Below the pieces are notes generated by a model, which saw only the letters and a list, made by a program, of their open reading frames with translations, was not told where the DNA came from and ran no database searches. This document shows, in pieces, positions 44,851-57,350 of a stretch of DNA of 64,000 bases (its first letter is position 1; every line of letters begins with the position of its first letter). Origin of the DNA: Paramacrobiotus metropolitanus (Eukaryota; Tardigrada; Eutardigrada; Parachela; Macrobiotidae); assembly GCF_019649055.1 (NCBI RefSeq), contig NW_026570330.1, positions 310,001 to 374,000 on the forward strand, in the 5' to 3' direction. The translations under genes and the position numbers were made by a program.

Positions 44851-47509
44851 GATGTTCAACGGACACGAGCATTTTTTTGTCTGGTTCGCAGTAAATATTT
44901 TTTTTGTTAGTACACATTTTTTCTATACAGTTTGCAGTTATCGTTGTTTTGCCGATACGAGACGAATTGGAGCGAAACTGAAGAATTAGAAAAAATGTAT
45001 AAACGAGAAGTGATGTGAACAACGAACAATCGGTCCTTGTTTAAAATTTAGTTCCAAAAACATTCACTAGTGTTGCCGCAAAGACACGGGATCCGGAAAG
45101 CCTAACGGAATCGGAAGCGGCGACGATACCGGATTCCGTTAGAAGCTGCACCATCGTTTATACATCCGCTGCCAATCGGCGCGAGATGCTGAGACAAACG
45201 TTAATTGTTTTTCGTTCGGTTTCCGCCGCTGACTGTGAAGAACACGCATCTGGCGGACAGACCGGCCTTTGCAGGTCCATCCGCCGACGTTCTGTACGGG
45301 GCAGCGCCGAACGGTTTCCACGGATCGACAATACCGTGAAGCAGTCTTAAGAACATGTGCTTGTGCAACGTGAAAACCATCAGAAGTGGCCTCCCAGTGA
45401 CAAAGCGATCATATTAACCTGCTAACACAGAATTAAAATAAAGCGAGCAGCTGTGCGGGTATGTTCTTATAATTATGACCTTTAGAAACCCTTGCACTGC
45501 CAGATGTGGCAAAGCTAAGACGAAAACCTAAGGAGCTAGACTACGGCTAAAGCCACGGAAGTCCACTGAAATTCTCTCTGGCAGGCGGGAAAACTTTGAG
45601 CTGATCGCGCGCTAATAAAGGTCGTGGAGAATGGGCCGGTAGGAAAAAATCAACAAAGTTTACGTAATGTCATCAGTTCGAAACAAGAAGTAACGCTCCG
45701 GGACATAAAAGTAAAACAGAAGGTCTGGAACCAATTTGAGCTATCTTAAAGAGTTTTTTGCCTGCAAACACTTTCTCAGAGAGAACGTTGTGCCGAAGCG
45801 CGGCCGGCCACCCGAGCATCTCGGCGTACTCAATAGTTAAAAGCAAATCGTTTCAGAAAAATCTTTGCTTTGGTTAGTACAGTTGATAACAATGAAGAGG
45901 CTTGCGGAATTATTTGCCCGAACGTTGTGGCGCGCATAGTGTTCCACTATTGCATAGAGGCAGTCCACACTAACGTCTTCATTACGTTGGCGATGAAAGG
46001 TTTCATCAAATTTACAGTACCAGGAAATGAAAGACGTGTAGAAATGCAAGAAGACGTGAAAGACATGTAGAATTCCAGGGACGTCGACGAAACAAAGCTA
46101 TAGTGCGCTCTTTCCGGCTACGAGAAAGGTTAAAATGTTATAGAACCAAATGGCAAATCGAGCGATATACGTGTAAAATGCCTTACAGTAGCAAAAAGTT
46201 AATAATGATAATTATTAACATAAATATTATTAATAACAATAATAATAATTTTGGATTAGAATAATATATTTTTAAAAAACTGATGACCTTTAAAAAATTT
46301 TATTTAAAGTGGCACTACGCGGTTTACAAGATAAATTAGATAATATTATGTTTATTGTGTTTACTGATATCTTGTTTTAAGAGCGCGTTAAATAACTATA
46401 TAATTATCCATTATAAAAAGTGCTCGCAATAAATTCAAACTGTAAATATTTATATAAATTCTTACAAAAAAATAGTTACCAAAATCAACAATAATGACTT
46501 ACTTTAGACGGTAAATTAACGTCGGACCCCGTATCACCCAGAGCCAGCGCCGCAGTACTGCTCATTCCACTCGTTGGCAATACGCTCCCGTTTCTCGGCC
46601 CCTTAAACCCTGCTCCGCACTGGCAATCCCTCACTGGGCTCGTGCTGGGCCATCTGTACCTTCACAAGATTTGGCGGTATGACGGTTCCCGCGAACCGCG
46701 GCTCGAGTGACGGAGGTGATGGACTTCTATTCACCGGTATCCAGCCCGTCGCCTCTTAGCCTCGTCATGTCCTCACCGAACCTGTCCCCACCAAGTACTA
46801 CCCAGTTCACCAGAATCGCCATCACCCAGCTTCACTGTTTCCACCCCAAATGTTTCACCGGCATTGTTCGATTCGCTCGAGTCACCGCCGCCAAACAACA
46901 CAGCGACGTACTATTTCCAATAATCACAACCCCAGTACTCGACGCTAGCGGTTCGGGACCCATCATCACCAGATGGAGACCCGGCTGCTGAATCTTTTGC
47001 GACTACCCACCCGGATTTCGAATGGCCCACCGCAGGCTCCCTAGCATCCTAAACCTGTCTGGTAAGTAACAACGCTTCCTTATGTTTTTTGTTCTCTTGA
47101 GTTTTCTTATGTTTCTTTATACCATACGGGTCCAGATCACCGTCAGGTTTCTTCAAAGATCTCATAACCGAGTACACGTATCACTCATCGGTGAGCTGCA
47201 TGCCATTAGAGCACGCCTCACACCATGAGACCCAATTACACGGAAAGCGCCTCCGCCTCACTGCATAACTGCTAAGTGATTTGTTTCTGTTTGTTTTGTT
47301 ATATAAAAATTCATATTTGGTGCACTATCTTTACTTACTTAATCGAGCATTGATTTAAATGCCTAACTGTGCGCCAAAACAGCTGTTGCGTTTGCTCTTA
47401 CTACCACTGAACAATCTGTTGTTGTTGTCTTGCAACTACATCACTAGATTAATGACAAAATTAACCACTTTACACAGATACGTGGTCGCCAGCATCTTCG
47501 GCTTTACGC
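44851..47509. other. intergenic, nothing recognised
   Basis: About 2.6 kb. AT-rich at 46190-46500. At 46530-47040 the sequence turns GC-rich with proline/serine-rich ORFs in two frames, which could be decayed coding sequence, but no family is evident. Confidence 0.3.
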
Positions 47510-48002
47510 GGCAAGTTGGACAGGGCACAGCGGAAAGCACTGCGGGCGATTTCTGATTACAAGGAGCGGGTTACACCCGAGCTGTATCAGAAACTGCGTA
47601 TCCTGCCGGTGTACGACCGTTGGAAGCAGTCTGAAGCGGTTTGGTTGTATAAGATCTACAACCACGAAGCATACCAACCACCGCGATATATGGTCGGGAT
47701 GATCGACTTCACGGACCTGGGAATGCGGTACAACCTGCGGAACCCGACGAGAATTGGTGCCAATGCGAAGAAGAAGATCGGAGAAGGCACGCTGGCCATG
47801 CGACTAAAGAACATCTTTGAGCGCATACAAAATGTTAACATGCAGTTACCCAGTGTTGATGGCGTGGGTTTTTTCAAATTTGCTCTCCGAACTGTTGATC
47901 TGTCTTAGAAATTGTTTTCTTATGTGTTTAGTCTTGTGCCGACCAGACGTTGAAGTACCGTTAGCGGGTTGTCTGCTCTTGATGTAATAATAATAATAAT
48001 AA
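47510..48002 (+). mobile_element. LINE 3' end (reverse-transcriptase C-terminus and tail)
   Basis: The frame 47516-47908 reads LDRAQRKALRAISDYKERVT, PVYDRWKQSEAVWLYKIYNH and MRYNLRNPTRIGANAKKKIG. This is the region after the RT domain in Jockey/CR1/L2-like LINEs (usual pattern: QKKAIRI...T.LF..L.IL...Y..). It ends with a stop, a short 3' UTR and an (AAT)n tail at about 47985-48002. Upstream frames shift, so it is 5' truncated. A tail-only copy lies at 9745-9802. Confidence 0.75.
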
Positions 48003-48984
48003 TGTTTTCATTTCTTCATAAATACCTGGAAGCTAATTTTGCTGCCTTTTTTGCAGTTACAGACATTGTTACCATGTCTTTAAATCAAGTAATCGAGAAA
48101 CCAAAACAGGTAAGATTACGCATAGTAAATTTCATGACCTTTTTTAGTTAAACGATCAACTGGCAATTTTAGTTCTTAAAATATCAGATTTTTCATAGTA
48201 TTTGTTAGTGAAAATAACACAACAACTGATGCAGTGTTGCACGAATAGTTTTTTAGGGATTATTAAGTGTAAGGAAGCCTTTTCATGTGTTAAGTTTTAG
48301 CAATATATTTTTTCATTTACATATACACCGCTGTGTCAAAACCTGTGTCAGAACCTGAAATGTCAAAACCTGAAATGCTCACCGCTGTGTCAAAACCTGA
48401 AAGTGACCGTAGGCAACTGGTTTCGAGAGAACAGCCAAGATGATAAAATTGGAAATTTTGCACTGTTCTGGCGAACAGTTTTAACCGTCCATTTCAACGC
48501 GATCGTTATTCGTTCCAAGCCGGCTTCAAGGCACATACAAAAACAGTGTACTGTATGGTTCATTTCCGTGTTGGCCGTTCGACAAATGTCGTTGACTGGC
48601 TTCCCAAGAAAGTTGGGCGCTATGAAAGGTCTTTATAATTACTGTGTAGCGGGAATTCGTGATGGCGTCTGCACAGATCATGGCACGCACAACTGCGAAT
48701 ATTTATGCCGTGTGATTCTGATTGCAGAGGATACCAAAGATCGTCTTCATGATCAAAAACCATCATCCACTGCAGGCCTGATGCATAACGAATTACCCTG
48801 TGTTGTTTAAAAAGGCCGCGCTGGCATCGCAAAATTTGTAGTCTGTTTTTGAACTGTCTGACTATTTTACTGATGTTTTTACATTCTGAAAAACGTCTGC
48901 AGCCTCTGTGAGCCACAAGGCGGCAGTTTACCGCAATTTAATTTGCAAGCTAAGCTCACAAACACCGGGGATGCTATTTCGATG
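48003..48984. other. intergenic; small repeat near 48325-48405
   Basis: ACCGCTGTGTCAAAACCTG and TCAAAACCTGAAA are repeated several times at 48328-48405. The 135-codon ORF downstream (48403-48810) has no family features. Confidence 0.35.
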
Positions 48985-49330
48985 AGAAGCAGGTTCCGCC
49001 ATCTATCCTTCCCGAGTTCGCCAATTTCCAGGGACTGGAAAAGCAGAGCCTGATTGACTGCAACCTGTGATAATTGGAAGGAATGCCACGCCTTCCGAAC
49101 TTTTGCGTGTTGATATTGGCCGACAACCATCTGTATGACCTGAGCCTTTTGCCCATTTACTTTGAAAATTGTCCATTAAGTTTGGGTTTTGGGATGAACT
49201 GGCTTACATCTTCCGAACGCGTCTTCCAAAACCGTCTTACGAAACTGCGGGCGCTCGATGTGGACGCTAATGAGCTTTGAGAGATTCGCGTTCACGATTA
49301 CAAAACGGCGGCTTCTGCGTCTCTCGTTTT
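48985..49330 (+). pseudogene. leucine-rich-repeat fragment, possibly ANP32-like
   Basis: One frame gives FANFQGLEKQSLIDCNL, two stops, then LEGMPRLPNFCVLILADNHL and LTKLRALDVDANEL before a stop. The L..L.L..N spacing is that of leucine-rich repeats, and the order resembles the start of ANP32-type nuclear phosphoproteins. Internal stops and a frame change after DANEL mark it as broken. The family name is a guess. Confidence 0.4.
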
Positions 49331-52319
49331 ATCATTGCTGCCTATGACGTCGACAGAGACGAGGATGTCATTTCGTGGTTTCTGAGCGGTGAATTGAGAG
49401 TTTCATGTTTGTATAGGCGCATTATCAGTACTACATTGTTTACAGATGTAGCCATGGATGCTGCCAGTGAAGATGAAAGGGATTCTCATGTAAGCGGATT
49501 TTTTTCCTCGTTTTGTGTCTGTAGGAAGTTTGGGCGCAGACCCGGACTATACAAAGCTTGATAAGCAGCTGATAATGCACGACTTTCCAAACGATAGAAC
49601 TGGAACGAAAATGGTAACGCAGTTGACAAACTTTGCGGCACTAATCGCTAAGAAGCAGTTTCTCCTCTACTAACGAGAAATAAGTTGTGGCAAGCGAAAC
49701 TAAAAGTTCGTTCAAAGTGTCTCACAAGAAAAGCGGGGAAAATATCAGGTTATGATGGCAGCTAAGAGCCTAAGACCCGTGAGTATACTTGTCAGTGTTA
49801 CGCCTCCCGTGTTTCGATCTTCCCTGTTTACCCTGTCGTTAAGTCAAATAGACATTCTGTATCTCAGTAAGCTTGGGTTCATCCTAAGTACTGGATGTTG
49901 TTTGCTCCCTCTGCCGCAGTTTGTTAAGAAATAAAAACCTGACAGGAATGCTGGCACTGGGATGGGTGCTGACGTGTCGCCGCCCATAGGCAGTTTTTCA
50001 GCAAGTACGAGAAGATCTGGCAAAACACGTTCAACCCGTTCCGGGGCTTACATCAATCCAGCCACTGTACGACCCGGTGGGAAAGCACTTCGTCAATTTA
50101 CAAGTAACATGGGTGCCCGAACAAAAAGTCAGCGTACTGTCCATGCTGGGATGGGAGCCGACGGACTGGGTGAAGCTGCAGGTATGGACCTTATGCGTTC
50201 AAGGCGAGCAATAATGCGTACGATGTAGTATCATAACCCTGGAACCATGTAGTACCATAACCATATAGCACCATGGAACCATTATTTATGTAGTATTGTA
50301 GTATCATAAAAAATGAAGGGTGTACTACGAGTTCAAGAGCTTGGAACCACGAACTGTACGCGAAATGCGCAAGTGATTGCCAAGATACTGGAAAGTGTAC
50401 TTAATGAATAGCGGAAGTTATCAGCTGCGGTTTATGTACGTACAGCGGTGGACTGTACAATGTCGCTGTACTCTATACCTAGCAGCCGTGTAAATATGCT
50501 TTAATAATATTGTCTTACTCAATTATTTCTACTAGTTATTAGTCGTACTAGCTGAGAGTTGGTTAATAAAATATATTAACCGCTAAGTCGACAAAGTACG
50601 CCAAAATCGATCTGGTCTCAGTCCCGAGTCAGGCTTCAAGTTCCAACAACTGCGGAGTTTATGCAGCCGCCTTTTCCATAGATCCCGTCCTGTCCTAGAA
50701 ACCGAATGTGGAAACCGCTAACTGCATCAAAGAAGATTGAAGAAGATCAGTTGAGGCAGTGGATCAGCGAGATCATTAGCGCTGAAGAAACGGAAGTTAC
50801 CTCGTAAGCGCGGCCCGAACAACCATGGTCCCTAAGCCAACAATAACGATAACCCCAACAGAAATAGACAGGATCTGCTCGAAGCCAAAATATACCGGTC
50901 AAAGTGCGATTAAATGCGGTGGGCGGTATGTCGTTAACAGCATGAAGGATGATGAAGCTAAATGTACGGGTTTTCCATTAAAGTCTGGTTAGACAAGGTC
51001 AACGCAGAGCAACTGGACGACTGAAAGCGCAAAAAGTTTTTAAAAAAAACTAAAAAGACAGCGAAAACAATTTCTAAAACAAAGTGCGGCGGTAAAATTA
51101 TTTTTCTACTCGTTGGAAATTCATAAAAAAATCAAGTTCTGCAATAAAAATGTATTTACAGGACTTTTTGGGGCGCATATCATTTTTTTCCTTTATTAAA
51201 GCGTGTACACACGAGACTCTGCACACCACTATTTGCTTTTATCAGAATTACCGATAAAATAATTAGTCTTACAATGTTAGCTCTGTGATCATTCTATCGT
51301 TTAGTACTTGCTTATGTCACACTTCGAACACATTCTTCCCAATAATCAGCTTGCAGCAACTTACAGTTAGGCACAAATGCTGTTGAAATTTTGCACCACC
51401 AAGGTATTAACTAGCAGTGTCAGGAAATCGGAACGGACGGTGTCGGAGATCCAGGTTACCGTTAAGTCGGGAATTTATTTAGGGCGGTTATCTACGTAGT
51501 AGCCTGACATCACGCGGAGATTCCAAAATGTCATAATTATTATTTTAATCGCATGGGTTTCAAAAGTGACAAGGATAACTCCGCTGACATTGAATACTAT
51601 TCAGTGTTTCAGATACTAAGAACGCTTACACTGAACATCGTCCTTATGTCGATAAACAGCATATAATCGAAAAGGACATAACATTTCTTTTATAGATAAA
51701 TTTGTGAAGAGCTGAGCATACAGATACTCTCGTAAATTTCTGGAGCACTCCGCAAGAAAGTTACATTTGTAATTCGCCTTCGAAATGATTGTAGACTCAT
51801 AGTTGCGACTGTTGCCGGCGTTCCTCACTGCCATGGAAACGACAACAAGCAACGGTGTGTGCAACATTGCACGTCGCACAGAGCTGGTGATTTACTATTA
51901 ACTGTACAAGCTTGCCCCGTAATTTTATCTGTACTGTACACTGCCATACAGGGTGGTTTCCACCACATCACACACCGGAAGCCCTTATTCTTTAACTTGA
52001 AAAATTGGGCTCTGAGATCGTCTAAGAGTACATGTGATTATGTAATGTACATCACCACGTAAATCAAGATACCGGCCATATAGCTCCCATTTTGATATTT
52101 CAACAGTTTTCGAAGAATCGCATTGTACATTGTCGCTGTACTCGCCTAAGGGCCAAAGAAACCTCCGCTAACGATCATTCTTTGGGTCCATTGTTTTTCA
52201 ATGCAGTAGTGTGTTTTTCGAAATTATTTCCACTGATGGGCTGTTTAAAAAGTGTCATCATTTGCTGACAAATCCATGTTAAGTTTTTACTGTTTGCATA
52301 ATAGTGTGGCATTCTCTTG
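49331..52319. other. intergenic; possible exon near 49960-50190
   Basis: A frame near 49995-50185 reads FFSKYEKIWQNTFNPFRGLH and VTWVPEQKVSVLSMLGWEPT before a GTATGG donor-like site; the gene is not recognised. At 50217-50315 TAGTATCATAACC-type words are repeated. The remainder to 52319 holds nothing recognised. Confidence 0.3.
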
Positions 52320-53300
52320 TATTATGCGGTACTTACCATAACGCAACAGCGATGTTTTCGTTCTACACTGGCAGATAATCGAAACAACGTTCGGAGTGTT
52401 GAAAACCTAATACTGGCATTTTACCGTTTATTTTTTGACAACACTACTTCAAACGCCCACTGCTCAGTTATTTAGTTCCTTCTGAGTGAATTTCAAGCAG
52501 AGAAGTTCCTGTAGGCGCAATCAGCACAGTTTTCAGGACCGGGCTGTTGTGCGTCAGCAAATAGAAGTGCACTACTGTCAATGCTCTCGCTAATTAAAAT
52601 ATTGTGTGACCCTTCCCGTGTTAGACCGTCGCTCAGAAGACGCACTGGATCTTCTACAGCGCGGTCCAAAACGGGACTGGCTTTTAGCAAGGTTTCTGTC
52701 CTCACATACGAATCACGAAGCATCATGTCCGCCGCAGTACTTAATACTTTACTTAATCATGTGCATTGTTTGCCGGTTATAATTTACGTACAGTCATCTG
52801 TGGTAATTTCCGTGTAACAAAATAATTAACAATACGACGATTGTTCTATAATTACTGCAGTTTCTTCACTTCATGCAGCTAGCTGTCGTTAAGCTGAGCA
52901 CAGTTAAGACAAAAATCTTAACTATTAAGAAGATACTCGTACCGTAAATGCATTCTCATAAAAATGAATAAGAGTATGAAACTATATAAAAAAACTGAGA
53001 TCTGCAATTGAGCGCGCCTCCACTTAAATTTAGGCGACAGATACCGTAACAGGCTTTTGTTCTAAGCGGGCCGTATAAAATAATATTCAATCATGAGAAT
53101 TTTTCGCTCCAATTTAAAATCTGGAGTGTTTGATCAATATGAAATGTGGGCAGCCCAAAAATGCCAGGAAGAGAACACTTGGTATTCCACCACGGAATTC
53201 ATATCTGCGTATCTCGGAAATTACTTTGACTCATAAGGGCTTCTGGAATAGGCCACAAAGTTTCAGCCTAACACATGTATTTTGAGCGATTGCATGCACA
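52320..53300 (+). repeat. large dispersed repeat, copy 3
   Basis: The cleanest copy: CACTGGCAGATAATCGAAAC at about 52360, the hairpin at 52608-52680, the empty target site of the kinase retrocopy at 52734-52752, AATTGAGCGCGCC near 53006 and CCACCACGGAATTC near 53187. It encodes nothing recognisable, so it is non-autonomous. Confidence 0.6.
52608..52680 (+). repeat. dispersed hairpin repeat, copy 6
   Basis: Same hairpin as at 7147, close to the consensus: TTAGACCGTCGCTCAGAAGA pairs with CTTCTACAGCGCGGTCC. Confidence 0.8.
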
Positions 53301-55033
53301 ATTAAGCGAAAGCGAAAAAGCTTTTTGGCTAGAACACATCGTAAATGGAAAGCTTGCCATTGTGAATGCCCCAAACGAAGAACATGGCGACCTCTAGATC
53401 AAAACACACTAGCTACGAAACCTACACCGCAAGGAAATCCGGGACGTGGCCCTCCCGCCTTCGGCTGGGGTTGCGGAAAACCCGACCTACTCTTTCCGCA
53501 GTTTACGGAATCGAGACTGTATTGTGCTATGTGGCAGGTGCACCTAATGTACAGAAAACGACTTGAATCGTGATGAACTGTTCCATTCAGCGGGGTCGTG
53601 AACTGCTTAACTGCCTATCCCATGCGTGTTGAAGAAGAATATACTGCCAGCGTTTCTCCAAGACGGGACCTGGGATGACACGTGCCAGAACCTGATGACG
53701 AATGATTTCGCGCCCCCAAACTGCTACATCCGAACGACCAGGGACATAGCAATAAGTGCGCCATCAACAGGGAACGGAAGCGCTCAATAAGTGTATCGTA
53801 CTCGGCAGGGCGTGTCCATTGTCGGAGGCAACATTAGCCGAAAAGTAAAAAAAAAACTAGGGAACCTCTAACCAGGCAGACGCTGTAGTGTCGGGGTAAC
53901 CGGTGACCCCTCAACTGTAATTATGACCACGATAGAGGAACCTCTTCTTGCATCTGCCATTTTTGTCAGGGATCTTTGGAGAATGACCATTCACGTAATT
54001 CTAACAATAAACAGTTTCAGCACTGTCCATTTTAGCGACACCTTCAGTTGTTAACGGGAAGAATCGCTCGAGAAAGTGGACAAACACCACGGTATGACGC
54101 ATAATGCAGAAAGCAAAATATTTCCAACAATGTACTGAAATGCCGAGCTGGAGCGCGGACAGATGGAACTGAGCATACAGAACGTTGTCAATGACATCGG
54201 TCTATGAGTCAGCGAATTACGGATATGGCCGACCGCTTGGTCAGAGCTGCCTACAGTGACAATTTTGGAAAGAGAAATCACATTGTGTGGATGTGACGAA
54301 GTCGAAGAAATGATATCAGCAGCGTAACAGCAGGTACACTCATAGATCAGAAAAAGAGTAATAATTCAATTAAAAAAAAATTCAAACTTTTGGATAATGA
54401 TTCTTTTAAAAAAATTTCAATCAGAGTGCCGTGTGCCTGGTGCGGCGAACACGGAAAATCTGCGGAATTAGCGAAATCTTTAATTAACCCTAAAAGCAGT
54501 AACAGCTGAAATCGGGTTGCTTTCCTGTTGTACAGTTTGACTGGGAAATAAGTTTTTCCGACATCTTTGCTGACTACTGTGGTAGTACGCATTAAGTAAA
54601 GAATATACATAGTAGAACATTATTACTGTACAAATAGAATGTATTAATTTTCCACGCACCCTGCAGTTATGGCATTCGTCGCATTCCCCATACGTGACAA
54701 ATTGGCGTGAAACTCATTGCTTACGAGTCCCTACTTAGTTCATTACTTTCGTTAAAAAGTCCAGACTTGGCAATACATTATTAAATTTTGATCTATCGTT
54801 TCATAACAAGTAAATGCCCAATTGAAACCCAAAGCCGGTTCAGTAATTTCCGGCGTCTGTGATTGACAGGAAAACGATACCCATTATAACTGCATGTAAA
54901 CTGTACTTTCTTCCAGAGTGAAGCAGAAATCCTTTTCACTAATCTGATTTAAAGGCAGCGGAGAAGGTCAAGTCTCACTCATCGAGATTTAACGAACTTC
55001 TGCTGAAAGTAGCATTGCTTCTTCATATTCTCA
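53301..55033. other. intergenic, nothing recognised
   Basis: No gene or element is supported. The ORFs at 53325-53573 overlap each other in two frames. Confidence 0.3.
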
Positions 55034-56196
55034 ATGGAAGCTACGGAGTCCGCGGCACAGAAAAAAGCGTGGGAGAAGAAATCAACGGCGAATCCGTTTG
55101 CGCCGCTTATAGAATTATACGGTTCACAAGTTTTTGCGGGAATCGGGTATACTGAGTGAGCAGTTTAAATACGTTTTTACGGTTCTGTTATAATGACTGA
55201 GCATAATTACTGTCTTTCACTATATGCTTCGCTCGACGAAAGGTCATGATCTAGAATTCATTTATGTTCGCAGACGGTTGTTCTTTTTTGCAGTCAATTT
55301 ACACGGCAAATTTGCAACCACTGCATGTGGCCTTACTCAGAACCCCATATCAGTTTGTAATACAGAACATGCTGAAACACTGGAGCGCTTTTAAAAATAT
55401 TCCGTCGCATGAACTGGAACTAGAACTGGAGCAACTTTCGGACACCAAGGTCCCAGAGGACGTGGGGTGCGTGCTAACGCTTCACTCGACGAAAGGTCGC
55501 AAATGATTATCTTCGCAAATTTATTGTTCTTTTTGCAGCAGTTCACACGGCAAAATCACAGCCACTGCAAGTGGCGTTACTTAAAACGTCGTTTCAGTTT
55601 GTGACCCTAAATATGCTAAAGCGCTGGAATGCCTTCAAGAGCACTTCTCCAGATGACCTACAAAGGGAACTGGAGAACCTTTCGGAAACGAAATTCCCGG
55701 AAGAGGTTGGCAGCTTTTTACGACACACGAACCACAACAACCAAAAAAAGCAATATCTTATAAAAGATCCGCAAATGGTGTCAGAGCATGCACTAGGGTA
55801 TATTCAGAAAATCTGTTCTTTTAGGCCTACATTGGCGCCGAAATCATTGAGCAGGCGGAGCGCATGGAGGAGCGTTATGCCCACGTCGAGAAAGAAGCTA
55901 GCCTGCTTGGTCCGGTCGATCGTGAGCTGTCTGACGACCGTGTCCGAAACTTCCCCAGTACTGATCCCAGCTGGTCGCTCTCGCGGATCATGTCGTACCT
56001 AACGGGGGAGACACGGATTGTCACGGCGGCCATCCATTCGAGGGGATGGGCACATCAGACCTTACAAAGCGGGCGCCGCCGGTCGACATCACAAGCGGGC
56101 GAATGGTGGCCCAGCTTGGCCGATGCGGCGTACAGAAGAGGGGGAAGCGCCGTCGACGTAACATTAATTTGCATTAACGCTGTTAATTACCGTTAA
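55034..56196 (+). CDS. unrecognised gene with tandem exon copies
   Basis: Exon 1 from ATG 55034: MEATESAAQKKAWEKKSTAN then PFAPLIELYGSQVFAGIG, ending at about 55146 or 55155. Exon A 55294-55461 (LQPLHVALLRTPYQFVIQNM, LKHWSAFKNIPSHELELELE). Exon B 55539-55705 (SQPLQVALLKTSFQFVTLNM, LKRWNAFKSTSPDDLQRELE). Last exon from 55825: AYIGAEIIEQAERMEERYAH, VEKEASLLGPVDRELSDD, possibly to the stop at 56196. A enters in phase 0 and B in phase 1; both leave in phase 0 and fit the last exon. Exon 1 does not join either cleanly as I read it, so the model is incomplete. It would be a small, helix-rich, charged protein. I do not recognise the family. Confidence 0.5.
55226..55731. repeat. 253-bp tandem duplication of exon plus intron
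   Basis: GCTTCGCTCGACGAAAGGTC at 55226 recurs as GCTTCACTCGACGAAAGGTC at 55479. The following intron end (TTCTTTTTTGCAG) and exon are duplicated with about 30 percent divergence. Confidence 0.75.
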
Positions 56197-56383
56197 CACA
56201 GAGCTCTCCAGTATAGTACTTAGCAACGAGGTGGGCAATGAGTTGAGGGGGCAGGAAATATAAAGTTAGTGGTCAGTTCTCATCGTAAAATAACGTAAGA
56301 TTGAGACATTCGAATAATTTCGCGCAACCCTCCCAGCCGGCCTTGGTTCTTATCTGGTCTCAGCCACTGACGCCAGAACGAGG

Positions 56384-57350
56384 TCCCGTAACTTCCGTTC
56401 ACGCAGAGGCCTAACCTGCGCTTCTCTTGGGGTCCGCTTGGGTTCCCAATCTTCCCAGCCATCCGTCGGACAGTCTGCCACCACTCAGCTGCTGTACAAT
56501 GGCCTCAAAGGCGTCCTTAACTGGGTTCAGGGCTGCGCAACGTACGGTTTACATTTGTTATGTTATGAGTGTACTGTTTTTATCCACGGGAACTTTCGCT
56601 TTCGCGCACATTAAAATACTTTGTAATTTCACCCTTCAAATTTTAAAGCGCATACATAAGGAACATACAACAAGGAACATATTCTGAAATTTAATTTAGA
56701 ATTAAAAAAGATTCTGGAACTCTAGTTCGCTGCAAAAACGACCTTGATCCTAATATTTGGTTACATGCAAATTTTGGAGAAGATCGGTTCATATTTCATA
56801 ATAAATGAGGCTTGCGCATATTATGTACCGGCACACCTAAATGCATTTAAACATTTTAGGATTTCGGTTTACTCGAATGATAACCTAAAAACGCGCATCC
56901 CGCGCCATACAATTTAGCAAAGGGTCCCGTAACTTTCGTTCACGCAAAAAGGCCTAACCTGCGCTGCGGTCACGTACGGTTCACGTTATTATGGAGTGTA
57001 TTGTTATTCACGAGAACTTTCGCTTTCGCGCACCTTAAACTACTTTGTAATTCAGGGCTTTCTATAGTCAAAATGTCGAATGATTAGTAAACATTGGTGT
57101 GAAAAACGATTATGAGAATTTAATACGAGTAAAATAAAATTCAAAAATGTTTTAAAGCATTTAGGTGTACCGGTAACATGCGCAAGCCTCATTTATTGTA
57201 AACCGATCTTCTCCAAAATTTGCATGTAAACAAATACGAGGATCAAGGTCGCTTTTGCAGCGAACTAGAGTTCCAGAATATTTTTATAATTCTAAAATAA
57301 ACTTCGAAATTTATGTTCCTCGCAGTTTATGCGTTTTAAATTTTCAGTGA
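56384..57350. mobile_element. nested direct and inverted repeats (foldback type)
   Basis: Direct copies at about 56384-56640 and 56928-57054 share CCCGTAACTTTCGTTCACGC and ACTTTCGCTTTCGCGCAC. Inverted arms lie at about 56636-56880 and 57125-57347 (GCGAACTAGAGTTCCAGAAT in the right arm). The order is direct 1, left arm, direct 2, right arm, as from an insertion plus partial inverted duplication. No coding region is supported. Confidence 0.65.

Noticed and set aside
44592-44852. 86-codon ORF as an independent gene
   Set aside because: Its first third lies in dispersed repeat sequence that is not open in the sister copies, so coding is not supported.
7147-52680. CRISPR-like array from the six hairpin copies
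   Set aside because: The copies are kilobases apart and variable in sequence, with no spacers or cas genes. The DNA is eukaryotic.
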